This document shows, piece by piece, positions 50,858-59,877 of a stretch of 64,000 nt of DNA. The notes under the pieces were generated by a model. It saw only the letters and a program-made list of their open reading frames with translations, searched no databases and was not told the origin of the DNA. The translations under genes and the position numbers were made by a program. Location: positions 4,092,001 through 4,156,000 of the forward strand of contig CAVSKO010000002.1 in assembly GCA_963728545.1 (NCBI GenBank). Direction: 5' to 3'. How positions within the stretch are numbered: position 1 is the first letter of the stretch; every line of letters starts with the position of its first letter. The DNA comes from DASUNP01 sp963728545 (GTDB taxonomy: Bacteria > Acidobacteriota > Blastocatellia > UBA7656).

Positions 50858-52016
50858 ATTCGACGCGCAAGATCAGGCATTTGAGATAATAAGTCTCGGG
50901 CATCGAGACCAGGACGGGATGATCGCGCGATTGCATGCGCTTTTCTATTATCTGCACCGAGCGGGCGGCGTCTGCTCCGGCGTCGGCGATCACGTTTAAG
51001 AAAGTCTCTTCGCTCATGTGATATGAGCAGGTAGAAGTGATGAGCGTTCCGCCCGGCTCAAGCAATCTCATGGCGCGCAGGTTGATCTCTTTGTAGCCGC
51101 GCGTGGCCGCTTCGATTGACGCGCGGTTTTTTGCGAAAGCGGGCGGGTCTAGATTGATCACGTCGAATCGCTCGCCGCGCTCATCCATCTCGCGCAACAG
51201 ATCAAAAACATTCCCCTCGATAAACTCAACGTTAGCCGAATCATTAAGCTCGCGGTTTCGCTCGGCTCGACGAAGCGCCGGGGCCGAAACATCAATGGCT
51301 AAAACCCGCTCGGCGCTTCGGGCGAGGTGAAGCGCAAAGCCGCCTTGAAACGTGAAACAGTCGAGCGAGCGCCCGCGCCCGTAGCTCGCGGCTCGAAGCC
51401 GGTTCTCGCGCTGGTCTAAAAAAGCGCCCGTCTTCTGGCCTTCTATCAGGTTGGCCGCGAATCGCACGCTTCCCTCTTCGATCACAATTTCGCCAGGGTC
51501 CTGGCCGTAGACTACGCCCGCCAGACGCGGCAAGCCTTCCAGGTCGCGGACGCGCGCTTCGTTGCGCTCGATTATCGCGCGAGGGCCGTAGCGCTCTCGG
51601 AGAAGCTCTATCCACATCTGCTTCAACGCGTCCATGCCTTGCGAGAGCGTTTGAATGACAAAGCAATCGTTGAAGCGGTCGATGATGAGCGAAGGCAGCA
51701 AATCGCTTTCGCCGTAGACCAGCCGGTAAGCCGTCGTGTCGCTTACGACCTGGCTGCGCAACTGCTCTGCTGCGGCAAGGCGCGAGAGCCAGAACTCGCG
51801 ATCTACGGGTCTTGCGTCGAACGAAATCATGCGAAGCGCGATTTGAGAGTCAGAGCTGTAGAGCGCCGACCCGAGTATCTTTCCGCGCGTGTCTTCGACC
51901 GCTACTACTTCCCCGCCCCGCGCGCCTCCCGTGTCTAAGAGGTCGCTCCGATATATCCAGTAATGGCGGGCGCGTATGCGCTCTACGGCCCTACGGTTTA
52001 TCTTGATTGTTGCCAT
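50856..52016 (-). CDS. rlmI: Class I SAM-dependent rRNA methyltransferase, RlmI type
   Basis: 386 aa. N-terminal PUA domain (INRRAVERIRARHYWIYRSD, VAVEDTRGKILGSALYSSDS) followed by the EEHIO linker and a Rossmann methyltransferase: DCFTFQGGFALHLARSA (motif I), VLAIDVSAPALRRAERN, VINLDPPAFAKNRASIE (motif IV, NLDPPAF) and LITSTCSYHMS. This layout is that of 23S rRNA m5C1962 methyltransferase RlmI. Start ATG 52016 fits the alignment; the ribosome site is weak. Divergent from folK by 35 bases. Confidence 0.88.
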   Translation of the reverse strand: MATIKINRRAVERIRARHYWIYRSDLLDTGGARGGEVVAVEDTRGKILGSALYSSDSQIALRMISFDARPVDREFWLSRLAAAEQLRSQVVSDTTAYRLVYGESDLLPSLIIDRFNDCFVIQTLSQGMDALKQMWIELLRERYGPRAIIERNEARVRDLEGLPRLAGVVYGQDPGEIVIEEGSVRFAANLIEGQKTGAFLDQRENRLRAASYGRGRSLDCFTFQGGFALHLARSAERVLAIDVSAPALRRAERNRELNDSANVEFIEGNVFDLLREMDERGERFDVINLDPPAFAKNRASIEAATRGYKEINLRAMRLLEPGGTLITSTCSYHMSEETFLNVIADAGADAARSVQIIEKRMQSRDHPVLVSMPETYYLKCLILRVE

Positions 52017-52051
52017 TGCGTTCGGCAACTATGATAACTTCTAAAATCGAA

Positions 52052-52573
52052 ATGCGAAACGACCACTCCAACTCTGCGCGGCGAATCTTTTTGGGGCTTG
52101 GATCAAATCTCGGCAATCGTGAAGCCAATCTCAGCGAAGCCGCGCGGTGCGTTCGCGCCTCAGATCTTTCAATAATTCGCTCATCCTCGATTTACGAAAC
52201 GGAGCCGGTCGGATACCTGGATCAGCCCTGGTTTCTCAATCAAGTTATCGAGGTCGAGAGCAGCGATGCTATTGATCCAATCGATTTGCTCGACGGATTG
52301 CTGCGTATAGAGCACGAGATGGGACGGCGGCGCGAGAAGCCCGATGGTCCGCGCTTGATCAATATCGATCTGCTGTTGTACGGAGACGTTATTTTGTCGC
52401 TGGCAAAAATAACCTTGCCGCACCCTCGCATGCATCTACGCCGCTTTGTGCTGGAGCCGCTCGGAGAGATCGCGCCCGGCGTAAAACATCCTGTTATTGG
52501 CAAGACCGTGGCCGAGTTGCTGGCCGCGCTCGATGACCCGTCAACAGTCCGGGTTTATAAAGCCGTATTATAA
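52052..52573 (+). CDS. folK: 2-amino-4-hydroxy-6-hydroxymethyldihydropteridine diphosphokinase
   Basis: About 173 aa cytosolic folate-biosynthesis enzyme transferring pyrophosphate from ATP to hydroxymethyl-dihydropterin. Motifs: FLGLGSNLGNREANL, IYETEPVGYLDQPWFLNQVI, EMGRRREKPDGPRLINIDLL (the HPPK signature with metal-binding Asp pair) and LPHPRMHLRRFVLEPL. Two in-frame ATGs (52031 and 52052) precede the domain, neither with a good ribosome site; I take the later. Confidence 0.92.
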   Translation: MRNDHSNSARRIFLGLGSNLGNREANLSEAARCVRASDLSIIRSSSIYETEPVGYLDQPWFLNQVIEVESSDAIDPIDLLDGLLRIEHEMGRRREKPDGPRLINIDLLLYGDVILSLAKITLPHPRMHLRRFVLEPLGEIAPGVKHPVIGKTVAELLAALDDPSTVRVYKAVL

Positions 52574-52580
52574 TCGTCAC

Positions 52581-54827
52581 TCACTTTTTCGTGAGCTTTT
52601 TGAGCAGGAAGAGGAGGCTCTCGATCTCGGCAGGCTTGGCGAGGTGGACATCATATCCTGCGGCCAGGGCAAGCTCGCGGTCTTCTTCGCGTGCATAACC
52701 GGTGAGAGCGATTGCAGGCACATGTTCCAGGCCCGACATATTGCGCAACTGTCGCATCAACTCGTATCCATCAAACTGAGGCAACCCTATGTCTGAAATA
52801 ATCAGGTCGGGCGTTTGCTCGGCCGCCAGCTTCAACGCTTCCGCGCCACGGGTCGCCATCATTATCTCGCAGCCCAACGAATCGAGCCACACCCTGAGCA
52901 TGTCAAGAGTGTCTATGGAATCTTCTATCACCAGCACGCGAAGGCCCAGGCTTTCCTGACTCTCAGGTTCGGCTGCCATGCCTTTCGGGGCTTGCGGGCC
53001 TGCGCCCTTTTGCATGCCGAGGCCCGGCAGTCGCACGATGAAGCGGCTGCCTTTCCCCAGTCCTTCGCTCTGAGCTTCAATCCTTCCGCCGTGCATCTCA
53101 ACTATCGCGCGGGTGATCGCCAGTCCCAGGCCAAGCCCCCCGTAGTGCTGATTTATTCCGCCGTGCGCCTGCGTGAAACGGTCAAAGACGTGAGGCAAAA
53201 ACTCAGGCCCCATACCTATGCCGGTATCGGCCACTTCTATCAAAGCCTCGCTTTCGCCGCTTTTGTGATCAATAGTCGAAAGAGAGACACGCACCTCTCC
53301 TTCGTCCGGTGTGAACTTGACCGCGTTATTGAGCAGATTCGAGAGCACCTGTTGTATGCGCACGGCGTCAATCTCGCACACGACAGGCTCGGCTGGCAGG
53401 CTCACGCTCACATTTACGCGGCGCGCCTCGGCCTGCTGCCGTACTTGATCAACGCTTGACGCGACCATTGCTTTAAGGCTTTTAGGCTCGCGGGCCAGCT
53501 CCATCTTCCCGCTGACGATGCGCGTGAGGTCGAGCAGATCGTTAATCAACCCGGCCTGCTGGCGCGCGTTGCGCTCGATAGTCTCAAGCCCCTGGGCGAG
53601 CAGCGGGCTTGAAGCGGCAAGCGGCCTGAGTATGTGCATCCACCCGAGTATGGGCGTGAGCGGCGTTCTCAACTCGTGCGACAGGTTTGCGAGAAACTCG
53701 TCCTTCGCTCGATTCGCTTCGCGCAGTCGCTCGAACAATCGCGCATTGGTGATTGCCGCGCTCGCCTGCGCCGCCAGTATCAACATCGCGTCTATCTCGG
53801 TTTGCGTGTAGTGGTGCTCGGTCCCGGAGCCTGTGCTCACGGCCCCGAAGACTTCTCCGTCGCTGATAAGCGGCAGCGTGACTATCGAGCGTATCCCGGC
53901 CCGTTTCCAGTTGACGTAATTCGGGGAGACGTTTTTGAGGTTCTCAATATCCTGGATTATCGTGGGCTCGCCGGAGGCGATCATCCTGGCTATCGAGGGG
54001 TCGGATCGCGTCAGGCGGCGCTGGCTCAGGTAATCTTTCGAAAGTCCCTGCTGGCGCATGATGCGCAGCTCGCCCGCTTCGTCGAAATAACTTATCGCGG
54101 CGCGGTCCGCGCGACATATCGTTATGGCCGCTTCGATTATGTAGTCGAGCCTTTCGTCTAAAGAATGCGTCGCGGTTAGATTCAGCGAAAGGTTTTGCAA
54201 TCTGGTCAACACACGCAACTGCTCGTCCATGCCGTCAAAGATGATCTGGCCGAGCGCGCGGCGGTCAGGATTCTTCTCTACATTCAGACCGGCGACCGTG
54301 TATTCGTGCGCGGCGATGATCTGGTCAAGGTTCGCGCGCTCGATCTTATCCGTATCGTACTGGCAGATGATCGTGCAGGGCTGGCGCTGCATCAGCAGAT
54401 GCCCTTTGACCTCCAGCCGGAGGAAATCGCGCGCCGTCCATCCTCGCTCGCTCATCCAGTTTGTATCGTTGATCACGCGGATGAAACGAAACCGCGCCCT
54501 CGCATCTTTAAGCAGCGGAACGGCTATTTCCTCCATCGCGCCTGTAGAAACTTCGCCCGTGATGATGACGAGCGCCCCGGTGATTTCGTGCTCGCTTGCG
54601 CTTATGCCGAGCGCGTCAATCGCTTCGGAAAACTTCTCCCTGCCCTCCCGGTTGGTGACGATGATGCATTTATCGCCTTCCGAAAGTCCTTCGGCAATGA
54701 ACCCGGCAAAGCGCGTGCGGTCGGCTGGTGTGTCGAATAGATAGGCTACGCGCGAGCCGACAGAAACTCGTAGGCCGTGCGGTTCAAGCAAGACAACTGG
54801 CTTATGCGTTGATTGCTCGGCTGCCAT
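52581..54827 (-). CDS. MEDS-GAF hybrid histidine kinase with C-terminal receiver
   Basis: 748 aa, soluble. MEDS (methanogen/methylotroph DcmR) sensory domain about 10-185 (HGLRVSVGSRVAYLFDTPAD, VINDTNWM), GAF about 230-370, HisKA with SHELRTPLT (about 395), HATPase_c (about 495-610; NLLNNAVKFTP, GLGLGLAI) and a receiver (about 630-745; phospho-acceptor Asp in DLIISDIGLPQ, switch Lys in LAKPAE). The MEDS domain typically senses small one-carbon or hydrocarbon ligands; here it lacks a linked output gene. Ends eight bases from the convergent folK stop. Confidence 0.92.
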   Translation of the reverse strand: MAAEQSTHKPVVLLEPHGLRVSVGSRVAYLFDTPADRTRFAGFIAEGLSEGDKCIIVTNREGREKFSEAIDALGISASEHEITGALVIITGEVSTGAMEEIAVPLLKDARARFRFIRVINDTNWMSERGWTARDFLRLEVKGHLLMQRQPCTIICQYDTDKIERANLDQIIAAHEYTVAGLNVEKNPDRRALGQIIFDGMDEQLRVLTRLQNLSLNLTATHSLDERLDYIIEAAITICRADRAAISYFDEAGELRIMRQQGLSKDYLSQRRLTRSDPSIARMIASGEPTIIQDIENLKNVSPNYVNWKRAGIRSIVTLPLISDGEVFGAVSTGSGTEHHYTQTEIDAMLILAAQASAAITNARLFERLREANRAKDEFLANLSHELRTPLTPILGWMHILRPLAASSPLLAQGLETIERNARQQAGLINDLLDLTRIVSGKMELAREPKSLKAMVASSVDQVRQQAEARRVNVSVSLPAEPVVCEIDAVRIQQVLSNLLNNAVKFTPDEGEVRVSLSTIDHKSGESEALIEVADTGIGMGPEFLPHVFDRFTQAHGGINQHYGGLGLGLAITRAIVEMHGGRIEAQSEGLGKGSRFIVRLPGLGMQKGAGPQAPKGMAAEPESQESLGLRVLVIEDSIDTLDMLRVWLDSLGCEIMMATRGAEALKLAAEQTPDLIISDIGLPQFDGYELMRQLRNMSGLEHVPAIALTGYAREEDRELALAAGYDVHLAKPAEIESLLFLLKKLTKK

Positions 54828-54931
54828 TAGTTAATCTCGAAGTTTTACTACCTTGAGAAGCAGGACAGGCGGATTCTAACTGTAATCCTTAACAAGAACA
54901 AGATAAAAGCTACAAGTCGTTTCTTCTCTTG

Positions 54932-54964
54932 TCACGGTTTACTTATCACGGTTTACTCATCACG
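54932..54964. repeat. Tandem 14-bp repeat overlapping a stop codon
   Basis: TCACGGTTTACTTA, TCACGGTTTACTCA and a partial third copy follow each other directly. On the minus strand the unit supplies the last codons and TGA of the phospholipase-like gene and repeats once beyond the stop. Confidence 0.6.
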
Positions 54965-56241
54965 GGCTGTGCGGCGCGCACCTGTGTCGATTTCAGCGCC
55001 TCGATTGCTCGCAATGTTTTGCGCCAATCATCCTTGTCTTGCTTCGTTGCAATCGGCGCATCCATATTTGAGTAGAAAGCCAATATATTCTCGCGCAAAT
55101 CCGGCGCGACGCCCTGGAAATCGTTATCCGCCAGCTTCCTTACAAGCTTCGCGTAAGTCTCGTCGGCGAGGTTGTATTCTCCTGCGCGCACCGGCCTGCC
55201 GGTATCCAGGTCTCTGTTATCCAGATCGAGATTGCCTGCGCGATGGCGGGCGAGCAGGTCGCGATAATGGGCCAGCGTCGCGTTGAAGCTCTCCATAAAA
55301 AGCCGTTCGGCCTCCGGCGTCGGCGGCTTGAAATCTAAGCCTTTTAAAGGGCCGACCTTGGGCATGACGCGAAAGAAGAAGGCCATAGTCTTTGCGAAAA
55401 CTCCTGGCTTTTTGTACTCTTTGCCCCATTCTTTTTCGTAGTTCGCGCGCGAAAGGTTATAGACGAATTTTTCGCGCGTGATGCCGGGCGCGGCCTTTTC
55501 GATCTCGTCTTTCTTCAGCTCCCAGGCCACCCTTGTCATCTCAGGAATTATCGAGCTTACGGTCCTGCGGAACGTGCCTATGGCGAGATCCATGTTTGCG
55601 AAGACGTCTTTCATCTCCAGGCCGTAGGTCCTTTTGAATGCTCGCGCCATCACATCTTTAGAGACCTTGAAACCTATAAAGTCGCGGTAGGCTTCGGGCG
55701 CGTAACGCCCGCGCGCCACTTGCAGCACGTCGAAGCCGAATTCCACCTTGATATGGGCGGACGGTTTTTGGGCGTAGGTCACTTCATCGCCATACTTTGC
55801 GCGCAATTTCGGGTAGGCTAGCGGGACGGCGCGATTTGTGCCTATCGCGTGGCCGTTGTTATCCGCGGCGAAGTGCGCGAGCGCGCCGAGCGCGAAAGCG
55901 TACTCGTTCAAATCCTGCGATTCATCTATCATAGCTTCGATAAAATCGCCGCTCCTCACGTAATGAGCAAGGTCTGTGAAGAACTTGCTGCTGAACGGGT
56001 AGTAGCCCATATCCTGGCTGATCGCCCCGCCGTAGGCGTGAGCGTGTGCTTCACGCAATGCCTCATCGGTTGCGCCCGGGAACCGCTTTAGCAAAAGGGG
56101 CTTGAGGTCGTCATCCCAGACGGAATCGATTATCGCTTGATGCGTGAGGACCGAATAACTGAAAGAGGTTCCAGACAAACAAAGTATCAACCCGAACGCG
56201 GCCATCAAAAGCGCCGGCCTTCGTACACCCTTTATCGCCAT
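54946..56241 (-). CDS. Secreted zinc-dependent phospholipase C-like protein
   Basis: 431 aa, signal peptide (PALLMAAFGLILCLSGTSFS). The N-terminal half carries the zinc-PLC/S1-P1-nuclease-like pattern of His and Asp residues: YSVLTHQAIIDSVW, HAHAYGGAISQDMGYYPFSS, FTDLAHYVRSGDFIEAM, LGALAHFAADNNGHAIGTN and SAHIKVEFGFDVLQ, which would bind three zinc ions. The second half is alpha-helical and unfamiliar. ATG 56241 follows CAGGAGT. The substrate (phospholipid or phosphodiester) is not certain. Confidence 0.8.
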   Translation of the reverse strand: MAIKGVRRPALLMAAFGLILCLSGTSFSYSVLTHQAIIDSVWDDDLKPLLLKRFPGATDEALREAHAHAYGGAISQDMGYYPFSSKFFTDLAHYVRSGDFIEAMIDESQDLNEYAFALGALAHFAADNNGHAIGTNRAVPLAYPKLRAKYGDEVTYAQKPSAHIKVEFGFDVLQVARGRYAPEAYRDFIGFKVSKDVMARAFKRTYGLEMKDVFANMDLAIGTFRRTVSSIIPEMTRVAWELKKDEIEKAAPGITREKFVYNLSRANYEKEWGKEYKKPGVFAKTMAFFFRVMPKVGPLKGLDFKPPTPEAERLFMESFNATLAHYRDLLARHRAGNLDLDNRDLDTGRPVRAGEYNLADETYAKLVRKLADNDFQGVAPDLRENILAFYSNMDAPIATKQDKDDWRKTLRAIEALKSTQVRAAQPVMSKP

Positions 56242-56674
56242 AATCAACTCCTGAGTCTATGTATGAATAAGAAGCACGCTCGTACTAGAAAAGCGCGCAA
56301 AATCCCTTCATCAGCAATCCGATTGTGCTTAACGCAAGAGTGATGCCGTTTTTTTGGATGTCAGTCGGAAACCCTAAGCCCTGTAAATCTTTCACACCTG
56401 GGTGTAGTTTCTTCTCGATTCGGCCACAAAATCCCGGCGAGCTAGCCTCTATCGAGCCGCTCTTATACTGGTTTGAATCGGCACGCTTCTTGCTGATGTG
56501 AAGTGTTCTATGACTTCTTGCGATTACTCTCTGATAATTTGAATACATAAGAACGGCGTATGCTCCCCGTAACTTGAGCTGGCATTCAAGAAAATAGAGG
56601 TCTGCATTCTCCGCTTCTTTTGATATTCGAATAGACTTTTACCTTGTTCATCCCTCTCTAAATGTGGACAGGTA
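56242..56674. other. Intergenic stretch without a supported gene
   Basis: Holds the promoter region of the phospholipase-like gene. A short minus-strand frame at 56285-56548 has no ribosome site, signal or family character and is left out. Nothing else seen. Confidence 0.4.
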
Positions 56675-56713
56675 AAACGGGCGGGCCGTCTGCGCCGGAT
56701 GGCCCGCCCGTTT
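56675..56713 (-). terminator. Terminator of the DinB/glnA transcript
   Basis: AAACGGGCGGGCC (56675-56687) pairs perfectly with GGCCCGCCCGTTT (56701-56713). On the minus strand a TTTT run ends the stem, four bases past the repaired DinB stop at 56717. Confidence 0.9.
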
Positions 56714-56716
56714 CCT

Positions 56717-57224
56717 TTAACTTCGAAAATGGTAGAGGTCAGGCGTTCCTACATTGACGCCCATCAGCTTGAGGTAGAAAAATAGCTGGTATTTGTGATT
56801 GATGAGATGCTCAAGGTTGCCGAGCAGAAGCGAGAGCACGGTTCTCTCCGTTGGCTGTAAAAACTGTCGGCACATTTAAAGCGAGATCGCCGTCCGTCAT
56901 AACGGCGAAACCCTCTTCAATACAATTCATGTAATCGCGCATTCTCAAGCGCGCTTCGTTGATGCCGCAACAGTGATTAACTTCCAGCTCGCGCAACCGC
57001 GCGAAGTGCGCAAGGCGGTCTTTATCGATAACGTAGAGCGCAGCGCAAAAGCCCGCGAGGCATTCGAGCAGGTGTCCGAGCAGGTCGCACAAACGAAACG
57101 CGTCGGGCGCGGGCCGCCACTCGATACGGTCGGGCGGCACGAGCGCGACGAGACGGTCGGCGCGCTCGACCTGCTCGGCGACCTTGGCCAGGATGACCGG
57201 TGATAAAATATTCGTGCTCGTCAA
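56717..57224 (-). CDS. DinB-family protein, frame broken by one extra base
   Basis: About 168 aa once repaired. DinB-like four-helix bundle: VPPDRIEWRPAPDAFRLCDL, LLGHLLECLAGFCAAL (first metal His), then FTANGE. In the sequence as given the frame then ends at 56811 with an unrelated tail. Removing one base from TT at 56842-56843 (AA on the coding strand) restores TVLSLLLGNLEHLINHKYQL, containing the HxxxH-type metal ligands of the family, and DLYHFRS to a stop at 56717. A TTG start is tentative. It is six bases downstream of glnA, so co-transcribed. DinB proteins are often thiol-dependent metalloenzymes; role here unknown. Confidence 0.8.
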
Positions 57225-57230
57225 ACCTTT

Positions 57231-58640
57231 TTACGCGTCGAAGTACATCTGGAATTCGAGCGGGTGAGGCCGCATGCGAACGGGGTCTACCTCTTTCTGG
57301 CGTTTGTAGGTTATCCACCGCTCGATAAGCGTTTCGTTAAAGACATCGCCTTTGAGCAGGAACTCGTGATCGGCTTCAAGCGCGTCGAGCGCGCGGTCTA
57401 AAGAGCCGGGCAAGGTCGGCACGTCTTTGAGTTCTTCGGGCGAAAGGTCGTAGATGTCTTTATCGAGCGGCTCTCCCGGATCGATGCGGTTTTGAATCCC
57501 GTCAAGCCCCGCCATCAGCATCGCGGAAAAAGCGAGATAGGGGTTACAAGACGGATCGGGGAAACGGACTTCCAGCCGCTTCGCCCCTGCCGACTGCGAG
57601 TACATCGGTATGCGTATGGCGGCCGAGCGATTGCGCCGCGAATAAGCCAGGTTGACGGGCGCTTCGTAACCGGGAACCAGCCGCTTGTAGCTGTTTGTGG
57701 TCGGAGCGGCAAGCGCCGCTATGGCAGCCGCGTGCTTGAGCACGCCGCCCGCGTAATGCAACGCCATCTCGGAGAGCCCCGCGTAACGGTCTCCGGCAAA
57801 CAAGCTCTTTTCGCCTTTCCAGAGGCTCTGGTGGCAATGCATTCCGCTGCCGTTGTCGCCAAACATCGGCTTGGGCATGAAGGTCGCGGCCTTGCCATAA
57901 TAAAAGGCCGTGTTCTTGACGACGTACTTAAACAGCATCACGTTGTCGGCGGTGCCGAGTAATGTCGAGAAGCGAAAATCGATTTCGCACTGGCCGCCGG
58001 TCGCGACTTCGTGATGATGCATCTCAGGCTCTATGCCTACGGATTGCAGGTTCTGGACAATGTCTGAGCGCAGGTCGTGCAAGGAGTCTACGGGCGGCAG
58101 CGGCACGTAGCCCTCTTTCTGGCGGACGCGGTATCCGAGGTTATCTTCGGCGCGGCCCGAATTCCATATTCCTTCCGCAGACTCGAACCGGTAGCCCGCG
58201 CTGTTGATCTCGTTGTGGTAGCTCACCTGATCGAAGACAAAGAACTCGGCTTCGGGGCCGAAGTAGCAGGTGTCGGCCAGGCTCGTGAATCGGAGATAGC
58301 TCTCCGCGCGGATGGCCACCGAGCGCGGGTCAAGCCCGTAGCCTTCTTTCGTCATCGGATCGACTACGTTTGCGAACATGCATAGAGTCGGCTCTTCATA
58401 GAAGGGGTCTATCCAGAAGCGTTGTGAATCGGGGATCAACAGCATGTCGGATTCATTGATCGATGCCCAGCCGCGCAAGCTCGACGCGTCGAACCCTATG
58501 CCTGATTCAAAAGAGTCTTCATTGAACTGGTTAATGGGCACGGTCAGGTGATGCCAGGCACCGGGCAAATCAGTGAACCGTAGATCAACGAACTTCACCT
58601 GCTCGTCAACTGCAAATCGCAATACTGTCTTAGGATCCAT
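57231..58640 (-). CDS. glnA: Type I glutamine synthetase
   Basis: 469 aa, the standard GSI length; condenses glutamate and ammonia with ATP as a dodecamer. Beta-grasp N-terminus (KFVDLRFTDLPGAWHHLTVP), then FGPEAEFFVFD, GMHCHQSLWKGEKSLF (catalytic barrel, with substrate His) and NRSAAIRIPM. DKDIYDLSPEEL near residue 395 contains the Tyr adenylylated by GlnE in regulated (GSI-beta) enzymes. GGAGG lies 11 bases before ATG 58640. Co-transcribed with the downstream DinB gene. Confidence 0.97.
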   Translation of the reverse strand: MDPKTVLRFAVDEQVKFVDLRFTDLPGAWHHLTVPINQFNEDSFESGIGFDASSLRGWASINESDMLLIPDSQRFWIDPFYEEPTLCMFANVVDPMTKEGYGLDPRSVAIRAESYLRFTSLADTCYFGPEAEFFVFDQVSYHNEINSAGYRFESAEGIWNSGRAEDNLGYRVRQKEGYVPLPPVDSLHDLRSDIVQNLQSVGIEPEMHHHEVATGGQCEIDFRFSTLLGTADNVMLFKYVVKNTAFYYGKAATFMPKPMFGDNGSGMHCHQSLWKGEKSLFAGDRYAGLSEMALHYAGGVLKHAAAIAALAAPTTNSYKRLVPGYEAPVNLAYSRRNRSAAIRIPMYSQSAGAKRLEVRFPDPSCNPYLAFSAMLMAGLDGIQNRIDPGEPLDKDIYDLSPEELKDVPTLPGSLDRALDALEADHEFLLKGDVFNETLIERWITYKRQKEVDPVRMRPHPLEFQMYFDA

Positions 58641-58700
58641 CTGGCGAGTCCCTCCTATGTAGCGTGTTCAAGAAATGGCTTTGGAATTATCTAGCAAGTG

Positions 58701-58730
58701 AGAATATCGTCTGCCTCTGACGAGTGTCAA
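58701..58730 (-). promoter_or_regulatory. Sigma-70-type promoter of glnA
   Basis: On the minus strand TTGACA (58730-58725), 18-base spacer, TATTCT (58706-58701). About 60 bases upstream of ATG 58640. Confidence 0.55.
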
Positions 58731-58759
58731 GGAATTGCGGATTGCGGAATTACCGCAGC

Positions 58760-59442
58760 CGAAGCGCTTAGATGTTTCATCACTGCGAATCGAAGCAGAA
58801 ACTTTCTTTCAATCCGCAATAAAATATAAGCCGCCGATAACTTTCGTCATCGGCGGCTCTCATCAGTTCCGGCATAGAGCCACGCCCCCTTGTGCCTCTA
58901 CACCTTGAACTCTGTCTGTCTGTCGCTTCTCTCAGTATTGCTAAAGCTTCATTAATTGTCCGACGGGCCTGCTCGCCCCTCGTGACTTTGCTTCGAATGG
59001 AAGGCAGGGCCCCATCCTCCCTTCCATTCTTAGCCGTTTTAGTTCCGCATCCCGCAGTTGCTCTGAGCAGAAGAGATTTCTTTTTCTAACTGTCGAACTG
59101 CTAGAACCGTCGTTTGATTTTGCAACGTCCGTGCCAGTCTTATGTCTGTTTGTACATGCAATCAGAAATCGGCATTGATGAATTAGATTAGATTGCAAAC
59201 CCTAAAAAATCACTTTAAGTATCGAGACGGCTATCCATGAGCTTTATTAACAAATTACGTTAGGCATTTCTGACAATTCGCGTCACTCCGCATTTTTTGC
59301 GATACCCCAAAACTGTGACGCCGTTGTTGAACGACAGTAAAATGAATTTTTCATATTGAGTTTCGACGCAATTTGCCACCGAGCGAATGACAAAATGCAG
59401 TGTGCAGTTGCGCCCCGGCGGGCTTAAACGGATAATACGGCG
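58760..59442. other. Long intergenic region; hairpin plus a possible small minus-strand unit
   Basis: AGCCGCCGAT (58829-58838) and ATCGGCGGCT (58849-58858) form a 10-bp hairpin followed on the minus strand by a T-rich tract, so some minus-strand transcript may end here. Upstream of it a minus-strand frame (about 58941-59198) shows RLRMEGRMGPCLPFEAKSRG, and the adjacent frame continues SRGEQARRTINEALAILREA, like one protein split by a frame change. Too weak to call a gene. An inverted repeat (ATGGAAGG...CCTTCCAT) lies near 59000. Confidence 0.35.
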
Positions 59443-59874
59443 ATGAGTCGCAAGACCAATCAAGCAAAGACAACCCGCACAGCCGCAGGTTACGAGCAGG
59501 TATTTGAAAAGATTTATCGCATGGTGCTCCGCATCCCGCGAGGCCGCGTGATGACTTACGGACAGATAGCGCGCCTGCTCGAAGACCGTTACAGCCCGCG
59601 ACTCGTGGGCTGGGCTATGCATGCCACGCCCCAGGATGAGCGTAATATTCCCTGGCACCGCGTCATAAACTCGCGCGGGGGAATCTCTACGGGTCGCGTC
59701 ATCATTCAAGAGCCGCAGCTTCAACGCTTGATGCTGGAGGCCGAAGGCGTCGTATTCGACGAGCGCGGCCATTGCGACCTGAGCCTCTACCAGTGGTCGC
59801 CTCGGCAAAAGCGAGAGACGAAAGAGCGCAAGCCATCGGCGAGCAAGAAATCAAAACCACGCAAGAAAGAATAA
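59443..59874 (+). CDS. Alkyltransferase-like protein (ATL)
   Basis: 143 aa. The C-terminal half of O6-alkylguanine-DNA alkyltransferase: VYEKIYRMVLRIPRGRVMTYG-like start (KIYRMVLRIPRGRVMTYGQI), VGWAMHATP and the active-site motif, which reads PWHRVINSRGGIS (about 71-83) instead of PCHRV. Trp replaces the alkyl-accepting Cys, as in ATL proteins that bind alkylated DNA without repairing it and hand the lesion to nucleotide excision repair. A Lys/Arg-rich tail (ETKERKPSASKKSKPRKKE) may help DNA binding. The thioesterase gene follows after three bases. Confidence 0.93.
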   Translation: MSRKTNQAKTTRTAAGYEQVFEKIYRMVLRIPRGRVMTYGQIARLLEDRYSPRLVGWAMHATPQDERNIPWHRVINSRGGISTGRVIIQEPQLQRLMLEAEGVVFDERGHCDLSLYQWSPRQKRETKERKPSASKKSKPRKKE

Positions 59875-59877
59875 AGA

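Noticed and set aside
56285..56548. 87-residue minus-strand frame in the phospholipase/DinB gap
   Set aside because: No ribosome site, no membrane or signal features and no familiar motif.
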